From: Bacteroidetes bacterium UBA2664
Lineage (GTDB): Bacteria > Bacteroidota > Rhodothermia > Balneolales > Balneolaceae
NCBI GenBank assembly: GCA_002359315.1
Contig: DEMS01000022.1
Coordinates: 1 to 22,752, forward strand
Direction: 5' to 3'
Length of the DNA stretch: 22,752 nt
The translations under genes were made by a program, and so were the position numbers. Positions 15,559 through 22,711 of the stretch are shown one piece after another. How positions within the stretch are numbered: the stretch's first letter is position 1; each line of letters starts with the position of its first letter. The notes beneath the pieces were generated by a model, which was not told the origin of the DNA, ran no database searches, and was given only the letters and a program-made list of their open reading frames with translations.

Positions 15559-16242
15559 GTGATTGATGGTTCAGTAAATCCATATCTTGAGAAACTAAAA
15601 AATCAGAAAATAATTATTTTTGGAAATGATGGTCTGAGTGTAGCAGAATTATATCCTTTTAATAGTGAATTAATACCAAAAATCGATGAAATTTCACGGA
15701 ATTTGACCGATTGGCGTAATAAATCGATGAGGTATTTTTTTACAGGTTTTAAAGCAACTCCCGAGAGGACGATGGCATGGCTAAAATCCAGTGTATTACA
15801 GAGCAATTCAAAAATACTTTATTTAATTTATGTAAATAAAAAAACTGTGGGTCATTTTGGGCTGGCAAATGTTTCACAGACTCGTGCGGAACTGGATAAT
15901 GCAATCAGGGGAGAGAAAGGCGGCCATCCTGATCTCTTTAAATATATTGAATATGTGTTATTGGATATAGCATTTAATCATTTGAGGGTGCAAAAAGTTG
16001 AAGGAAAATTATTTTCAAACAACCTATTGGCAATGATGTTGCATAAACAGTTTGGTTTTATTGTTTCGGATCGGTCAAAACTAAAACGTGTTGAAGATGG
16101 AGAAGAATGGCACTACACTTCATGTGAAGAGGCAGAATCCAATACAAATTTTGATCAGCTAATTATTACTTTAACAAAAGATAAATTTCTAAAATCAACG
16201 GAAAATAAACAGGTCAAATGGGACTTTGATCAACTAAAATAG
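15559..16242 (+). CDS. GNAT-family N-acyltransferase
   Basis: A 227-residue protein read as a Gcn5-related acyltransferase. Strand-helix features are LYLIYVNKKTVGHFGLANVS (about 87-106, the central beta strands), then a polar loop with IRGEKGGHPDL (116-126) at the acyl-donor pyrophosphate site. The helix EYVLLDIAFNHL leads to VEGKLFSNNLLAMMLHKQFGF (148-167), the classical C-terminal GNAT motif 'N..s..ly.k.GF'. The start is GTG at 15559 with GGAG seven bases upstream; no better ATG exists. It heads the acyl-carrier operon and the ACP gene follows 11 bases later, suggesting it accepts the acyl group from the carrier and puts it on an amino sugar, similar in principle to PseH-type enzymes. The donor could instead be acetyl-CoA. 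Confidence 0.78.
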   Translation: MIDGSVNPYLEKLKNQKIIIFGNDGLSVAELYPFNSELIPKIDEISRNLTDWRNKSMRYFFTGFKATPERTMAWLKSSVLQSNSKILYLIYVNKKTVGHFGLANVSQTRAELDNAIRGEKGGHPDLFKYIEYVLLDIAFNHLRVQKVEGKLFSNNLLAMMLHKQFGFIVSDRSKLKRVEDGEEWHYTSCEEAESNTNFDQLIITLTKDKFLKSTENKQVKWDFDQLK

Positions 16243-16253
16243 ATTATTGAAAA

Positions 16254-16538
16254 ATGGATGTTCTTAAATTAATATATGATTCAATCGACGAGATTAATGA
16301 AGATCTGGAAGAGGGTGAGAAAGTAGAAAAGGGTGAAGATACAGTAATTTATGCTGATGGAAGTTCTTTGGATTCTCTGGGATTGGTAAATTTGATTACT
16401 ATTATTGAGCAAAAGTTAGAAGAAGAAACAGGAGAGTATATCACGATTGCTGATGAGAGAGCTCTTTCGATGGAATCAAGTCCGTTTCAAACGGTAAAAA
16501 CATTAAAAGACTACATTGAGATACTGATTAATGAGTAA
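16254..16538 (+). CDS. Acyl carrier protein
   Basis: A small acidic protein of 94 residues carrying the phosphopantetheine attachment site: GSSLDSLGLVNLI, with Ser41 in the DSLGLV motif (DSL, as in most carrier proteins). It is rich in Glu/Asp and predicted helical, as expected. An acidic loop (EGEKVEKGEDT, 20-30) precedes the motif, and helix IV (TVKTLKDYIEILI) closes the protein. It is not the housekeeping AcpP, whose motif region reads GADSLDTVE, but a dedicated carrier. Its 3' end overlaps the reductase gene by eight bases, indicating tight co-expression with the ketoreductase, ketosynthase and ligase that would act on its thioester. Confidence 0.9.
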   Translation: MDVLKLIYDSIDEINEDLEEGEKVEKGEDTVIYADGSSLDSLGLVNLITIIEQKLEEETGEYITIADERALSMESSPFQTVKTLKDYIEILINE

Positions 16539-17253
16539 ATCTTTAGATCACAGCAAAGTCTTTCTGATTACAGGCACCAGCAGGGGAGTCGGTAAGTATC
16601 TTGCTGAATACTACACCGGCTTGGGGCATCATGTCATTGGATGTAGCCGGGGTGAATCTGATATAGAAGCCGGAAACTATAAGCACTATAAAGTTGATAT
16701 TTCAGATGAAAAGAATATCCGGCTTATTTTCAGCCACATTAGAAAGGAGCATAAAACGGTGGATGTTGTGATCAATAATGCAGTCAGAAATCCTGCGAAT
16801 ATTAGTTCAGCGCTTTTGAATTACAAGAGTATTGAAGAAACATTCAGGGTAAATCTTTTTTCAACAATGATTATTTGTCGCGAGGCCGTTAAGTTAATGG
16901 TTCGAGCAAAAAGCGGCCGAATAATAAATATTGGCTCAATGGTGACAAAGTCAAATCATGAAGAGTTCGGGGGCTCTCTATACACCCCGTCCAAAGCAGC
17001 TCTGAATTCATATTCAAGAGTATTGGCGAAAGAAGTTTATCGTTCCGGCATTACAGTAAACGTTGTTGCCCCATCGGCACTGGAGACGGATTTGGCTGAA
17101 AAATCTGATCAGAATGAATTAATGAAAGCTCTTTCACGGAATGCAATCAAGGAGTTTGGTAAAATGGAAGACGTTTCAAATATGATAGATTTTTTGATTA
17201 AAGAGGATAGTTCTGCATTAACAGGTCAGATATATTATTTAGGTGGTGTTTAA
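16531..17253 (+). CDS. FabG-like short-chain dehydrogenase/reductase
   Basis: Classical SDR of 240 residues, probably the 3-ketoacyl-ACP reductase of this cluster. GTSRGVG (15-21) is the cofactor-binding loop and INNAV (81-85) matches the NNAG motif. Asn109, Ser136 (IGSM), Tyr151 and Lys155 (YTPSK) form the SDR catalytic tetrad. VNVVAPSALETDLAE resembles the 'PG.i.T.m' segment of FabG, and TGQIYYLGGV the usual C-terminus 'TGq.l.vdGG'. The reductase would give a 3-hydroxyacyl-ACP after condensation. A generic sugar or alcohol dehydrogenase is the alternative, but gene order favours the acyl-ACP role. It overlaps the ACP gene by eight bases and shares one base with the next gene (TAATG). Confidence 0.88.
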   Translation: MSKSLDHSKVFLITGTSRGVGKYLAEYYTGLGHHVIGCSRGESDIEAGNYKHYKVDISDEKNIRLIFSHIRKEHKTVDVVINNAVRNPANISSALLNYKSIEETFRVNLFSTMIICREAVKLMVRAKSGRIINIGSMVTKSNHEEFGGSLYTPSKAALNSYSRVLAKEVYRSGITVNVVAPSALETDLAEKSDQNELMKALSRNAIKEFGKMEDVSNMIDFLIKEDSSALTGQIYYLGGV

Positions 17254-17879
17254 TGTCTGTATCAATCAGATTCGTTACTGTAGGGAAATGGGAAACCAAT
17301 GCCTATCAACTGGAGGTAAATGGAGAATCGGTCATAATTGATCCGGGTGATGAATTTGAAAAATTGGAAGACTCTTTTCGAAGCGGCTCCTCTGTCATTA
17401 AATATATCTTAAATACCCACGGACATTTTGATCACATCGGAGCAGTTAATGAGTACAAAAAACGATATAATATCCCTTTTTATTTACACGGAAAGGATAA
17501 AATGATTCTCAGGCAGTCAAATTTGATGAGAAAGTTTGCAGGGATAGATGGATTCATAAAAATTCCGGAAATAGACCATGTATTTGAGGAGTTTGAAAGT
17601 ATCCCTGTCGGAGGAGATCAGATCAGGGTGCATCATACACCGGGGCATACTCCCGGAAGTGTTACCTTTGAAATTGACAATATGCTTATTAGTGGAGATC
17701 TTTTCTTTCATGATGAGATTGGAAGGTTTGATCTGCCGGGAGGAAATGAGAAAAAGCTAAAGGAGTCCATTAATTATATATTAGATAATTACAAAGATTA
17801 TAAAATATACCCCGGACATGGAGAGCCGTTTGTCTTAGACGATAACGTCATTAATGATATAAAGAATTTGATTGAATGA
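17253..17879 (+). CDS. Metallo-beta-lactamase-fold hydrolase (glyoxalase II-like)
   Basis: A 208-residue metal-dependent hydrolase. All metal ligands of the fold are visible: THGHFDH (His56, His58, Asp60, His61), HHTPGHTPGS (His132), ISGDLFF (Asp149) and YPGHGEPF (His189). The length and the arrangement match glyoxalase II-like thioesterases with two bound metal ions. It sits between the reductase and the ketosynthase and overlaps both (TAATG and ATGA junctions). A thioesterase acting on acyl-ACP or acyl-CoA, perhaps freeing or editing the acyl chain, is the most natural role; a lactonase is possible. Its substrate cannot be read from sequence. Confidence 0.9.
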   Translation: MSVSIRFVTVGKWETNAYQLEVNGESVIIDPGDEFEKLEDSFRSGSSVIKYILNTHGHFDHIGAVNEYKKRYNIPFYLHGKDKMILRQSNLMRKFAGIDGFIKIPEIDHVFEEFESIPVGGDQIRVHHTPGHTPGSVTFEIDNMLISGDLFFHDEIGRFDLPGGNEKKLKESINYILDNYKDYKIYPGHGEPFVLDDNVINDIKNLIE

Positions 17880-18883
17880 GTATAAGTATCCAGCATATTG
17901 AATATTATCTGCCTGAGAAGATCGTAACCAATCAGGATCTGAAAAAACAACACCCTACCTGGGATATTCAGAAAGTAGAAGAGAAATCAGGAGTTTTACA
18001 GCGGCATATAACGGCTCAGGGTCAAACAGCATATGATATGGCAAAACAAGCCGTTACAAAGCTTTTTGAGCAAAATGATATCTCAAAAGAAGATATTGAT
18101 GGCATTCTTTTTTGCACACAGAGTCCTGATTATATCATGCCATCAAACGCTTTTTTGATTCACAAGGAATTTGATTTCAAATCGAATGTATGGGCATTTG
18201 ATTACAACCTGGCCTGTTCAGGTTATATCTACGGTTTAGCCATTGCCAGGGGGTTTATTGAGACTAAAATGGCTTCAAATATACTTTTGATAACGTCAGA
18301 CACTTACAGTCGATTTATCAATGAAAATGATAGGTCAACAAAGGTACTTTTCGGCGACGGTGCCGCAGTAAGTTTGATCACATCAAGTGAGAATTCAGAC
18401 ATTTTTGATATTGAACTTTCCGCTGAGGGAAGTGAATATGAGACATTTTATATTCCATCCGGCGGCAGTAAAATGCCAAAAAGTGATCAAACTAAGGTAA
18501 TGGTTGCAGACCGAAGCGGGAATGAACGGACTCTTGAAGATATTCATATGAATGGATTTGCAGTGTGGAAGTTTGTATCAAACACTGTTCCCAAGCAGAT
18601 AAAAGAGTTATTGAAAAGAAATCACATGGCAATCGATGAGATCGATTTTATTGGGTTTCATCAGGCAAGTAAATTAACATTGAATTCTTTATCTAAATCG
18701 TTAAAGATTGATCCGGATAAACTATTTACCAATTTGGATCGGGTTGGAAATACAGTTTCTGCATCCATACCGATCGCACTTAAAGACGCACAAACGGCCG
18801 GAAAACTAAAGAAGGGAGATCTGATGTTACTTTCAGGATTTGGGGTCGGACTCTCCTGGGGAACTGTAATAATGAGACTGTAA
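17876..18883 (+). CDS. FabH-like 3-oxoacyl-ACP synthase III
   Basis: Thiolase-fold condensing enzyme of 335 residues, the size of KAS III. The active-site cysteine lies in NLACSGYIYGL (Cys114), the histidine in IGFHQASKLTL (His262) and the asparagine in RVGNTVSASIP (Asn292), giving the FabH Cys-His-Asn triad in the right order. LFGDGAAVSLI and LLSGFGVGLSWGTVIMRL at the end are also typical. FabH enzymes condense an acyl-CoA starter with malonyl-ACP; here it probably makes the acyl skeleton for glycan decoration. The start overlaps the preceding stop in an ATGA junction and the ligase starts one base after its own stop. A housekeeping FabH would be expected near plsX/fabD, so this is likely a pathway-specific copy. 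Confidence 0.92.
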   Translation: MSISIQHIEYYLPEKIVTNQDLKKQHPTWDIQKVEEKSGVLQRHITAQGQTAYDMAKQAVTKLFEQNDISKEDIDGILFCTQSPDYIMPSNAFLIHKEFDFKSNVWAFDYNLACSGYIYGLAIARGFIETKMASNILLITSDTYSRFINENDRSTKVLFGDGAAVSLITSSENSDIFDIELSAEGSEYETFYIPSGGSKMPKSDQTKVMVADRSGNERTLEDIHMNGFAVWKFVSNTVPKQIKELLKRNHMAIDEIDFIGFHQASKLTLNSLSKSLKIDPDKLFTNLDRVGNTVSASIPIALKDAQTAGKLKKGDLMLLSGFGVGLSWGTVIMRL

Positions 18884-18884
18884 A

Positions 18885-20234
18885 ATGGCTATTGAGTTTC
18901 TACTGGAACGATTTAAGGAAAATGAGAATCAACCGGCAGTGATTTGGCAAGATCGTATTATCACTTATTCGACGTTGCTCGAAAGGTATCACTCTGCACA
19001 AAACTATATGGCAGATTGTGATATAAAACCGGGAGAAACAGTGACTCTCATTGGTGATTATACACCCAATACGATTGCCATATTACTGGCACTGATTGAA
19101 AATAAAAACATTATTGCACCTTTTAATTATCCGATAAAGGAAAATGAGAGAGTAAAATTTGATATAGCAGAGATCCAAAAGGAGATCACTGTTAATATTG
19201 AAGATGATACTTATGATTTCAAAGATCATGGACGGAGTGTAAATCATGACTTTTATAAATCTCTCAGAGAGGAAAAAAAACCCGGTTTGGTGATGTTTTC
19301 TTCAGGAACTTCAGGGGCGCCGAAAGGTGCAGTTCATGATTTTACCAAAATACTCGAACGATTTAAACCTGAGAAAAAGACACTCAGGACCATAAACTTT
19401 CTACTTTTTGATCACTTGGGTGGGTTTTACACACTATTTTATACATTATCGAATTGCGGGGTAGTCCTTGCATTGAGAGATCGAAGGCCGGAGACTGTTT
19501 GTAATGTTATTGAAAAATATGACATCGAACTGCTTCCTGTAACGCCCAGCTTTTTAAACCTCCTTCTACTAAGCGAATCTTACAATAGCCATGATTTAAG
19601 CAGTCTAAAGCTAATAACCTATGGAACAGAGCCGATGCCGCTTCACACTTTGCATAAGGCAAAAAAAGTACTCCCTGAAATAAGATTTAAGCAGACATAT
19701 GGTTTAATTGAATTGGGAGTGGTTCAATCAAAATCAAAAAGTGACGATTCTCTTTGGATGAAACTGGGAGGGGATGGGTTTAAATTGAGGGTGGTTGATA
19801 ATCTTCTTCAAATTAAAGCAGATACAGCAATGATGGGGTATTTGAATGCACCCAGTCCATTTACCGAAGATGGCTATTTAAAGACCGGTGATGAAGTGGA
19901 GGTGGATGGTGATTACTTTAAAATTTTAGGCCGTAAATCTGAACTCATTAATGTTGGAGGGGATAAAGTATATCCTCAGGAAGTTGAAAACGTGATTATG
20001 GATATGGATAATGTCAGGGAAGTCATTGTCTACGGCGAAAAGCATATCATTTTGGGGAATATTGTTTGTGCAAAAGTATCACTGAACCAAGAAGAAGAGA
20101 AAAAGGAGTTTATCAAAAAGTTAAAATCCTACTGTAAAGAGAGATTACAGCCGTTTAAGGTACCGGTCAAAATTTTTATTGAGGAAGGCCCATTTCACTC
20201 AGATCGCTTTAAAAAAGTGAGAACAAATGGCTAG
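18885..20234 (+). CDS. Acyl-AMP ligase (ANL superfamily acyl-CoA/acyl-ACP synthetase)
   Basis: Adenylate-forming enzyme that activates a carboxylic acid with ATP and loads it on CoA or the carrier. The phosphate-binding loop FSSGTSGAPKG (138-148) is intact, as are TYGLIELG (271-278, the adenylate 'YG.TE' motif) and YLKTGDEVEVDG (331-342). GRKSELINVGGDKVYP (349-364) is the hinge to the C-terminal lid. The last basic stretch (FKKVRTNG) probably supplies the catalytic lysine, though the usual GK motif is altered. At 449 residues it is shorter than typical ligases (about 500-550), mainly in the N-terminal half. It is the last gene of the cluster, one base after FabH. Likely job: charge the dedicated ACP with a starter or free acid. 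Confidence 0.88.
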   Translation: MAIEFLLERFKENENQPAVIWQDRIITYSTLLERYHSAQNYMADCDIKPGETVTLIGDYTPNTIAILLALIENKNIIAPFNYPIKENERVKFDIAEIQKEITVNIEDDTYDFKDHGRSVNHDFYKSLREEKKPGLVMFSSGTSGAPKGAVHDFTKILERFKPEKKTLRTINFLLFDHLGGFYTLFYTLSNCGVVLALRDRRPETVCNVIEKYDIELLPVTPSFLNLLLLSESYNSHDLSSLKLITYGTEPMPLHTLHKAKKVLPEIRFKQTYGLIELGVVQSKSKSDDSLWMKLGGDGFKLRVVDNLLQIKADTAMMGYLNAPSPFTEDGYLKTGDEVEVDGDYFKILGRKSELINVGGDKVYPQEVENVIMDMDNVREVIVYGEKHIILGNIVCAKVSLNQEEEKKEFIKKLKSYCKERLQPFKVPVKIFIEEGPFHSDRFKKVRTNG

Positions 20235-20413
20235 TCTTTGTTCCGAAAAAATATCCTTCATAACTTACCGCAAATTGTAATGCAATGGTTGCTTGCATAG
20301 AATATATTGAGTAGATTTATTACTCATTTTTGAGTTAATGAAGGATTGCTTGCGCAGCAAGTCCTAAACATATTGCAAAGCAAGTACTTAGCAAAACAAT
20401 TAACAAGCATCGA

Positions 20414-21067
20414 ATGTCTGATAAAAAATCTATTCGTATTCATGAATCAGCATATGTGGATGATCCGGTGGATATCGGTGATGGTACATCCGTATGGCAC
20501 TTTTGTCACATTTCACCCAATGTGAAAATTGGAAGAAACTGTGTATTTGGACAGAATGTATTTATCGCCAATGATGTGGTGATTGGCAATCGGGTAAAAG
20601 TCCAGAATAATGTATCTATCTATACAGGCTGTGAACTGGAAGACGAGGTTTTTTTGGGGCCCAGTTGTGTACTTACGAATGTGACCAATCCGAGAAGTCA
20701 GGTGAACCGCCATTCTCTTTATGAAAAAACACTCTTCCGAAGAGGTTCTACGATCGGCGCCAATTCAACGATTGTATGCGGTATAACCATTGGCAGATAT
20801 GCTTTTGTGGGAGCCGGCGCAGTGGTCACTAAAGATGTTCCGGACTATGCCCTGATTGTAGGAAATCCGGGACGTAAAATTGGATGGATGAGCAGACACG
20901 GACATGTTCTGAAAAACCCGGACCAGAATGGCGTAATGAAATGTCCCGAATCGGGTTTTCGATATGAATTAAAGAATGATCGATTAAAATGTTTGGATTT
21001 GGATGAGGAGGAGTCGCTTCCGGAGAATTTAGCGAAGGGTGAGAAAGGGTATGAGGAGTTTAAGTGA
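20414..21067 (+). CDS. wbpD: UDP-2-acetamido-3-amino-2,3-dideoxy-glucuronate N-acetyltransferase (WbpD-like)
   Basis: Left-handed beta-helix acetyltransferase that N-acetylates the 3-amino group on UDP-GlcNAc3NA, giving UDP-GlcNAc3NAcA. Hexapeptide repeats run from about residue 10 to 155. Stretches GQNVFIANDVVIGNR, VQNNVSIYTG, TNPRSQ, GANSTIVCGITIG and YAFVGAGAVVTKDVPDYALI closely follow WbpD. The C-terminal tail (from about 160) is longer than in WbpD and carries MKCPESGFRYEL and a second cysteine (LKC), which may be a small metal-binding or structural tail. The gene is 179 bases past the ligase, so it likely has its own transcription start. A WbpE-like aminotransferase follows, after a small inserted gene, which strengthens the pathway call. 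The start ATG at 20414 fits the family start. Confidence 0.88.
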   Translation: MSDKKSIRIHESAYVDDPVDIGDGTSVWHFCHISPNVKIGRNCVFGQNVFIANDVVIGNRVKVQNNVSIYTGCELEDEVFLGPSCVLTNVTNPRSQVNRHSLYEKTLFRRGSTIGANSTIVCGITIGRYAFVGAGAVVTKDVPDYALIVGNPGRKIGWMSRHGHVLKNPDQNGVMKCPESGFRYELKNDRLKCLDLDEEESLPENLAKGEKGYEEFK

Positions 21068-21074
21068 AGGTGTT

Positions 21075-21093
21075 GAGTTTTGAGTGTTGAGTT
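21075..21093 (+). repeat. Left 19-bp inverted repeat flanking the S23 gene
   Basis: GAGTTTTGAGTGTTGAGTT; perfect reverse complement of 21529-21547. It is built from repeated TTGAG/GAGTTTTGAG units, so it also has internal direct-repeat character. Confidence 0.85.
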
Positions 21094-21188
21094 GTGTTAT
21101 TTATTAGAGAAAATATTGTAAGTAGTTGATTGGGATTTGTTCTTTTGGTTAGATAACTATTGTTTACTGAACAGATAATCTAATTGAT

Positions 21189-21530
21189 ATGAACGGACCG
21201 GTGTATAAAAAGTGCTTTAGTTTTGCTTTATTGATTATTGAATTGTTCAAAAAGCTTAAAACAGAGCAAGAATACGTTATTTCTAAGCAATTACTTCGGT
21301 CAGCTACAAGCATAGGTGCAAATATTCATGAAGCATCTGCAGCAGTATCACGAAACGATTTTAACTATAAAATGTCATTAGCTTCAAAAGAGGCGAGAGA
21401 AACTAAATTTTGGCTATTATTACTTAAAAAGGGCAATTTAACTTGCATTGACTTACAAAAAGAACTTGAATTGTGTGACGAATTAATCAGACTTTTAACA
21501 TCCATTGTCAAATCAACCAAAAAATCCTAA
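21189..21530 (+). CDS. Four-helix-bundle protein (S23 / rRNA intervening-sequence protein family)
   Basis: A 113-residue, almost wholly helical and basic protein. SKQLLRSATSIGANIHEASA (32-51) is the family hallmark ('R.ATSI.aNI.Ea'), followed by NDFNYKMSLASKEARETKFW, which matches the 'f..kl.iA..Ea.Et..wL.ll' helix. Relatives are encoded in intervening sequences of 23S rRNA genes and are structurally like the Avd accessory protein of diversity-generating retroelements. Their molecular role outside those settings is unknown. It is unrelated to sugar metabolism and sits between wbpD and wbpE within 19-bp inverted repeats, with the stop codon TAA inside the right one. The ATG at 21189 is the best start because family sequence begins close to it. 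Confidence 0.87.
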   Translation: MNGPVYKKCFSFALLIIELFKKLKTEQEYVISKQLLRSATSIGANIHEASAAVSRNDFNYKMSLASKEARETKFWLLLLKKGNLTCIDLQKELELCDELIRLLTSIVKSTKKS

Positions 21531-21547
21531 CTCAACACTCAAAACTC
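21529..21547 (-). repeat. Right 19-bp inverted repeat flanking the S23 gene
   Basis: AACTCAACACTCAAAACTC; perfect reverse complement of 21075-21093. Its first two bases are the last two of the S23 stop codon. A further CAAAACTC unit follows directly (to 21554), ending six bases before the wbpE start. Confidence 0.85.
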
Positions 21548-21559
21548 AAAACTCCACGC

Positions 21560-22666
21560 ATGGAATTTATCGACCTCAAAACCCAGTACCTCAAATACCA
21601 ACAGGACATCGACGCCCGAATGAAAGCCGTTCTGGATCATGGCCAATTCATTATGGGCCCGGAAATTGAGGAGATGGAATCCAAGTTAGCGGACTTTGTT
21701 GGAGTTAAACATTGTATTTCTGTTTCAAGTGGAACTCATAGTTTGGAAATTGCTCTCAGAGCGCTCAATATTGGTCCGGGTGATGAAGTGATCACGGTAC
21801 CCTTTTCCTGGATCAGTTCTGCAGAGGTGATACCACTGGTAGGGGCAAAACCGGTCTTTGTTGATGTAGAAGGAGATTCGTTCAATATGAACCCTGAACT
21901 GTTGGAATCAGCGATCACAGAAAATACGAAAGCGATCATGCCGGTAAGTTTGTTTGGCCAAATGCCAAATTTAGAAGCCATTCAAGCAATTGCAGATAAA
22001 TATGAAATACCGGTTATCGAAGATGCCGCACAGAGTTTTGGTGCATCCAGAAACGGCGTAAAAAGCTGTGGCGCATCGCTGATTGGAAGCACATCATTTT
22101 TCCCGGCAAAACCCCTGGGATGTTACGGCGACGGTGGGGCGCTTTTTACCGATGACGATGATCTGGCAACGGCAATGAAAGCAATTCGAACACACGGTGG
22201 TGTACGTCGACACCACCACACATTAGTGGGGACAAATGGCAGATTTGACACTCTTCAGGCAGCAGTCATTCTTGCAAAACTTCCGCATTTTGAAGATGAA
22301 TTGAGCGCAAGAGCCACTGCCGGTGAGCGCTATGACGAATTACTTCGAGAGTTTTGTAAAGTTCCTGAAATCAGTAAAGGCAATACACATGTCTACGCAC
22401 AATACACTTTAAGGGCAAATTCTGAAATGAGAAATAACATTGTTGAAGATTTGAAAAAAGAGGGGATTCCCGTGGCAGTATACTACCCGACCTGTTTTCA
22501 CGAACAACCTGTTTTTGAATATCTTGGGTATCAATGGGGAGATTTTCCCGAATCAGAAAAAGCGTCCCGGGAAGTATTTAGTCTGCCGATGCACCCATTT
22601 TTAACTGAAGAGGAACAGCAATTGATTGCTGACAAACTTACCTTTGTGCTCGATAAGAATAACTGA
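21560..22666 (+). CDS. wbpE: DegT/DnrJ/EryC1 aminotransferase, WbpE-like (UDP-3-keto-GlcNAcA aminotransferase)
   Basis: PLP-dependent sugar aminotransferase that uses glutamate to aminate C3 of UDP-2-acetamido-2-deoxy-3-keto-glucuronate, giving the substrate of WbpD. The 368 residues span the whole family. EFIDLKTQY opens the protein, SSGTHSLEIAL and GPGDEVITVPFSW are cofactor-site segments, and IEDAAQSFGAS holds the aspartate that contacts the pyridine nitrogen. The Schiff-base lysine is Lys184 in SFFPAKPLGCYGDGGA; WbpE of Pseudomonas aeruginosa has its lysine at essentially the same position. YYPTCFHEQPVF and FSLPMHPFLTEEEQ end the protein. The start ATG at 21560 follows right after the inverted repeat. 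The dehydrogenases WbpA and WbpB needed for the full pathway are not in the window. Confidence 0.9.
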   Translation: MEFIDLKTQYLKYQQDIDARMKAVLDHGQFIMGPEIEEMESKLADFVGVKHCISVSSGTHSLEIALRALNIGPGDEVITVPFSWISSAEVIPLVGAKPVFVDVEGDSFNMNPELLESAITENTKAIMPVSLFGQMPNLEAIQAIADKYEIPVIEDAAQSFGASRNGVKSCGASLIGSTSFFPAKPLGCYGDGGALFTDDDDLATAMKAIRTHGGVRRHHHTLVGTNGRFDTLQAAVILAKLPHFEDELSARATAGERYDELLREFCKVPEISKGNTHVYAQYTLRANSEMRNNIVEDLKKEGIPVAVYYPTCFHEQPVFEYLGYQWGDFPESEKASREVFSLPMHPFLTEEEQQLIADKLTFVLDKNN

Positions 22667-22711
22667 TTAAAACTTTAACCTTTATTACTCGAGTCATTGA
22701 CTGAAAAAGAG

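Larger units (their letters stand above)
21070..21554. mobile_element. Putative small element: S23-type gene bounded by inverted repeats
   Basis: A 19-bp perfect inverted repeat, GAGTTTTGAGTGTTGAGTT at 21075-21093 and its complement at 21529-21547, brackets the S23/four-helix gene. The outer flanks (21070-21074, 21548-21554) look like partial extensions of the same motif. The left copy begins eight bases after the wbpD stop and the right copy overlaps the S23 stop codon; wbpE starts 13 bases after it. No transposase or target duplication is visible. The compact fit inside an otherwise paired wbpD-wbpE suggests insertion, but this is inference. Confidence 0.55.

Noticed and set aside
15603..15806. 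67-residue minus-strand frame inside the GNAT gene
   Set aside because: It is wholly antisense to a gene with clear family features and has no own support.
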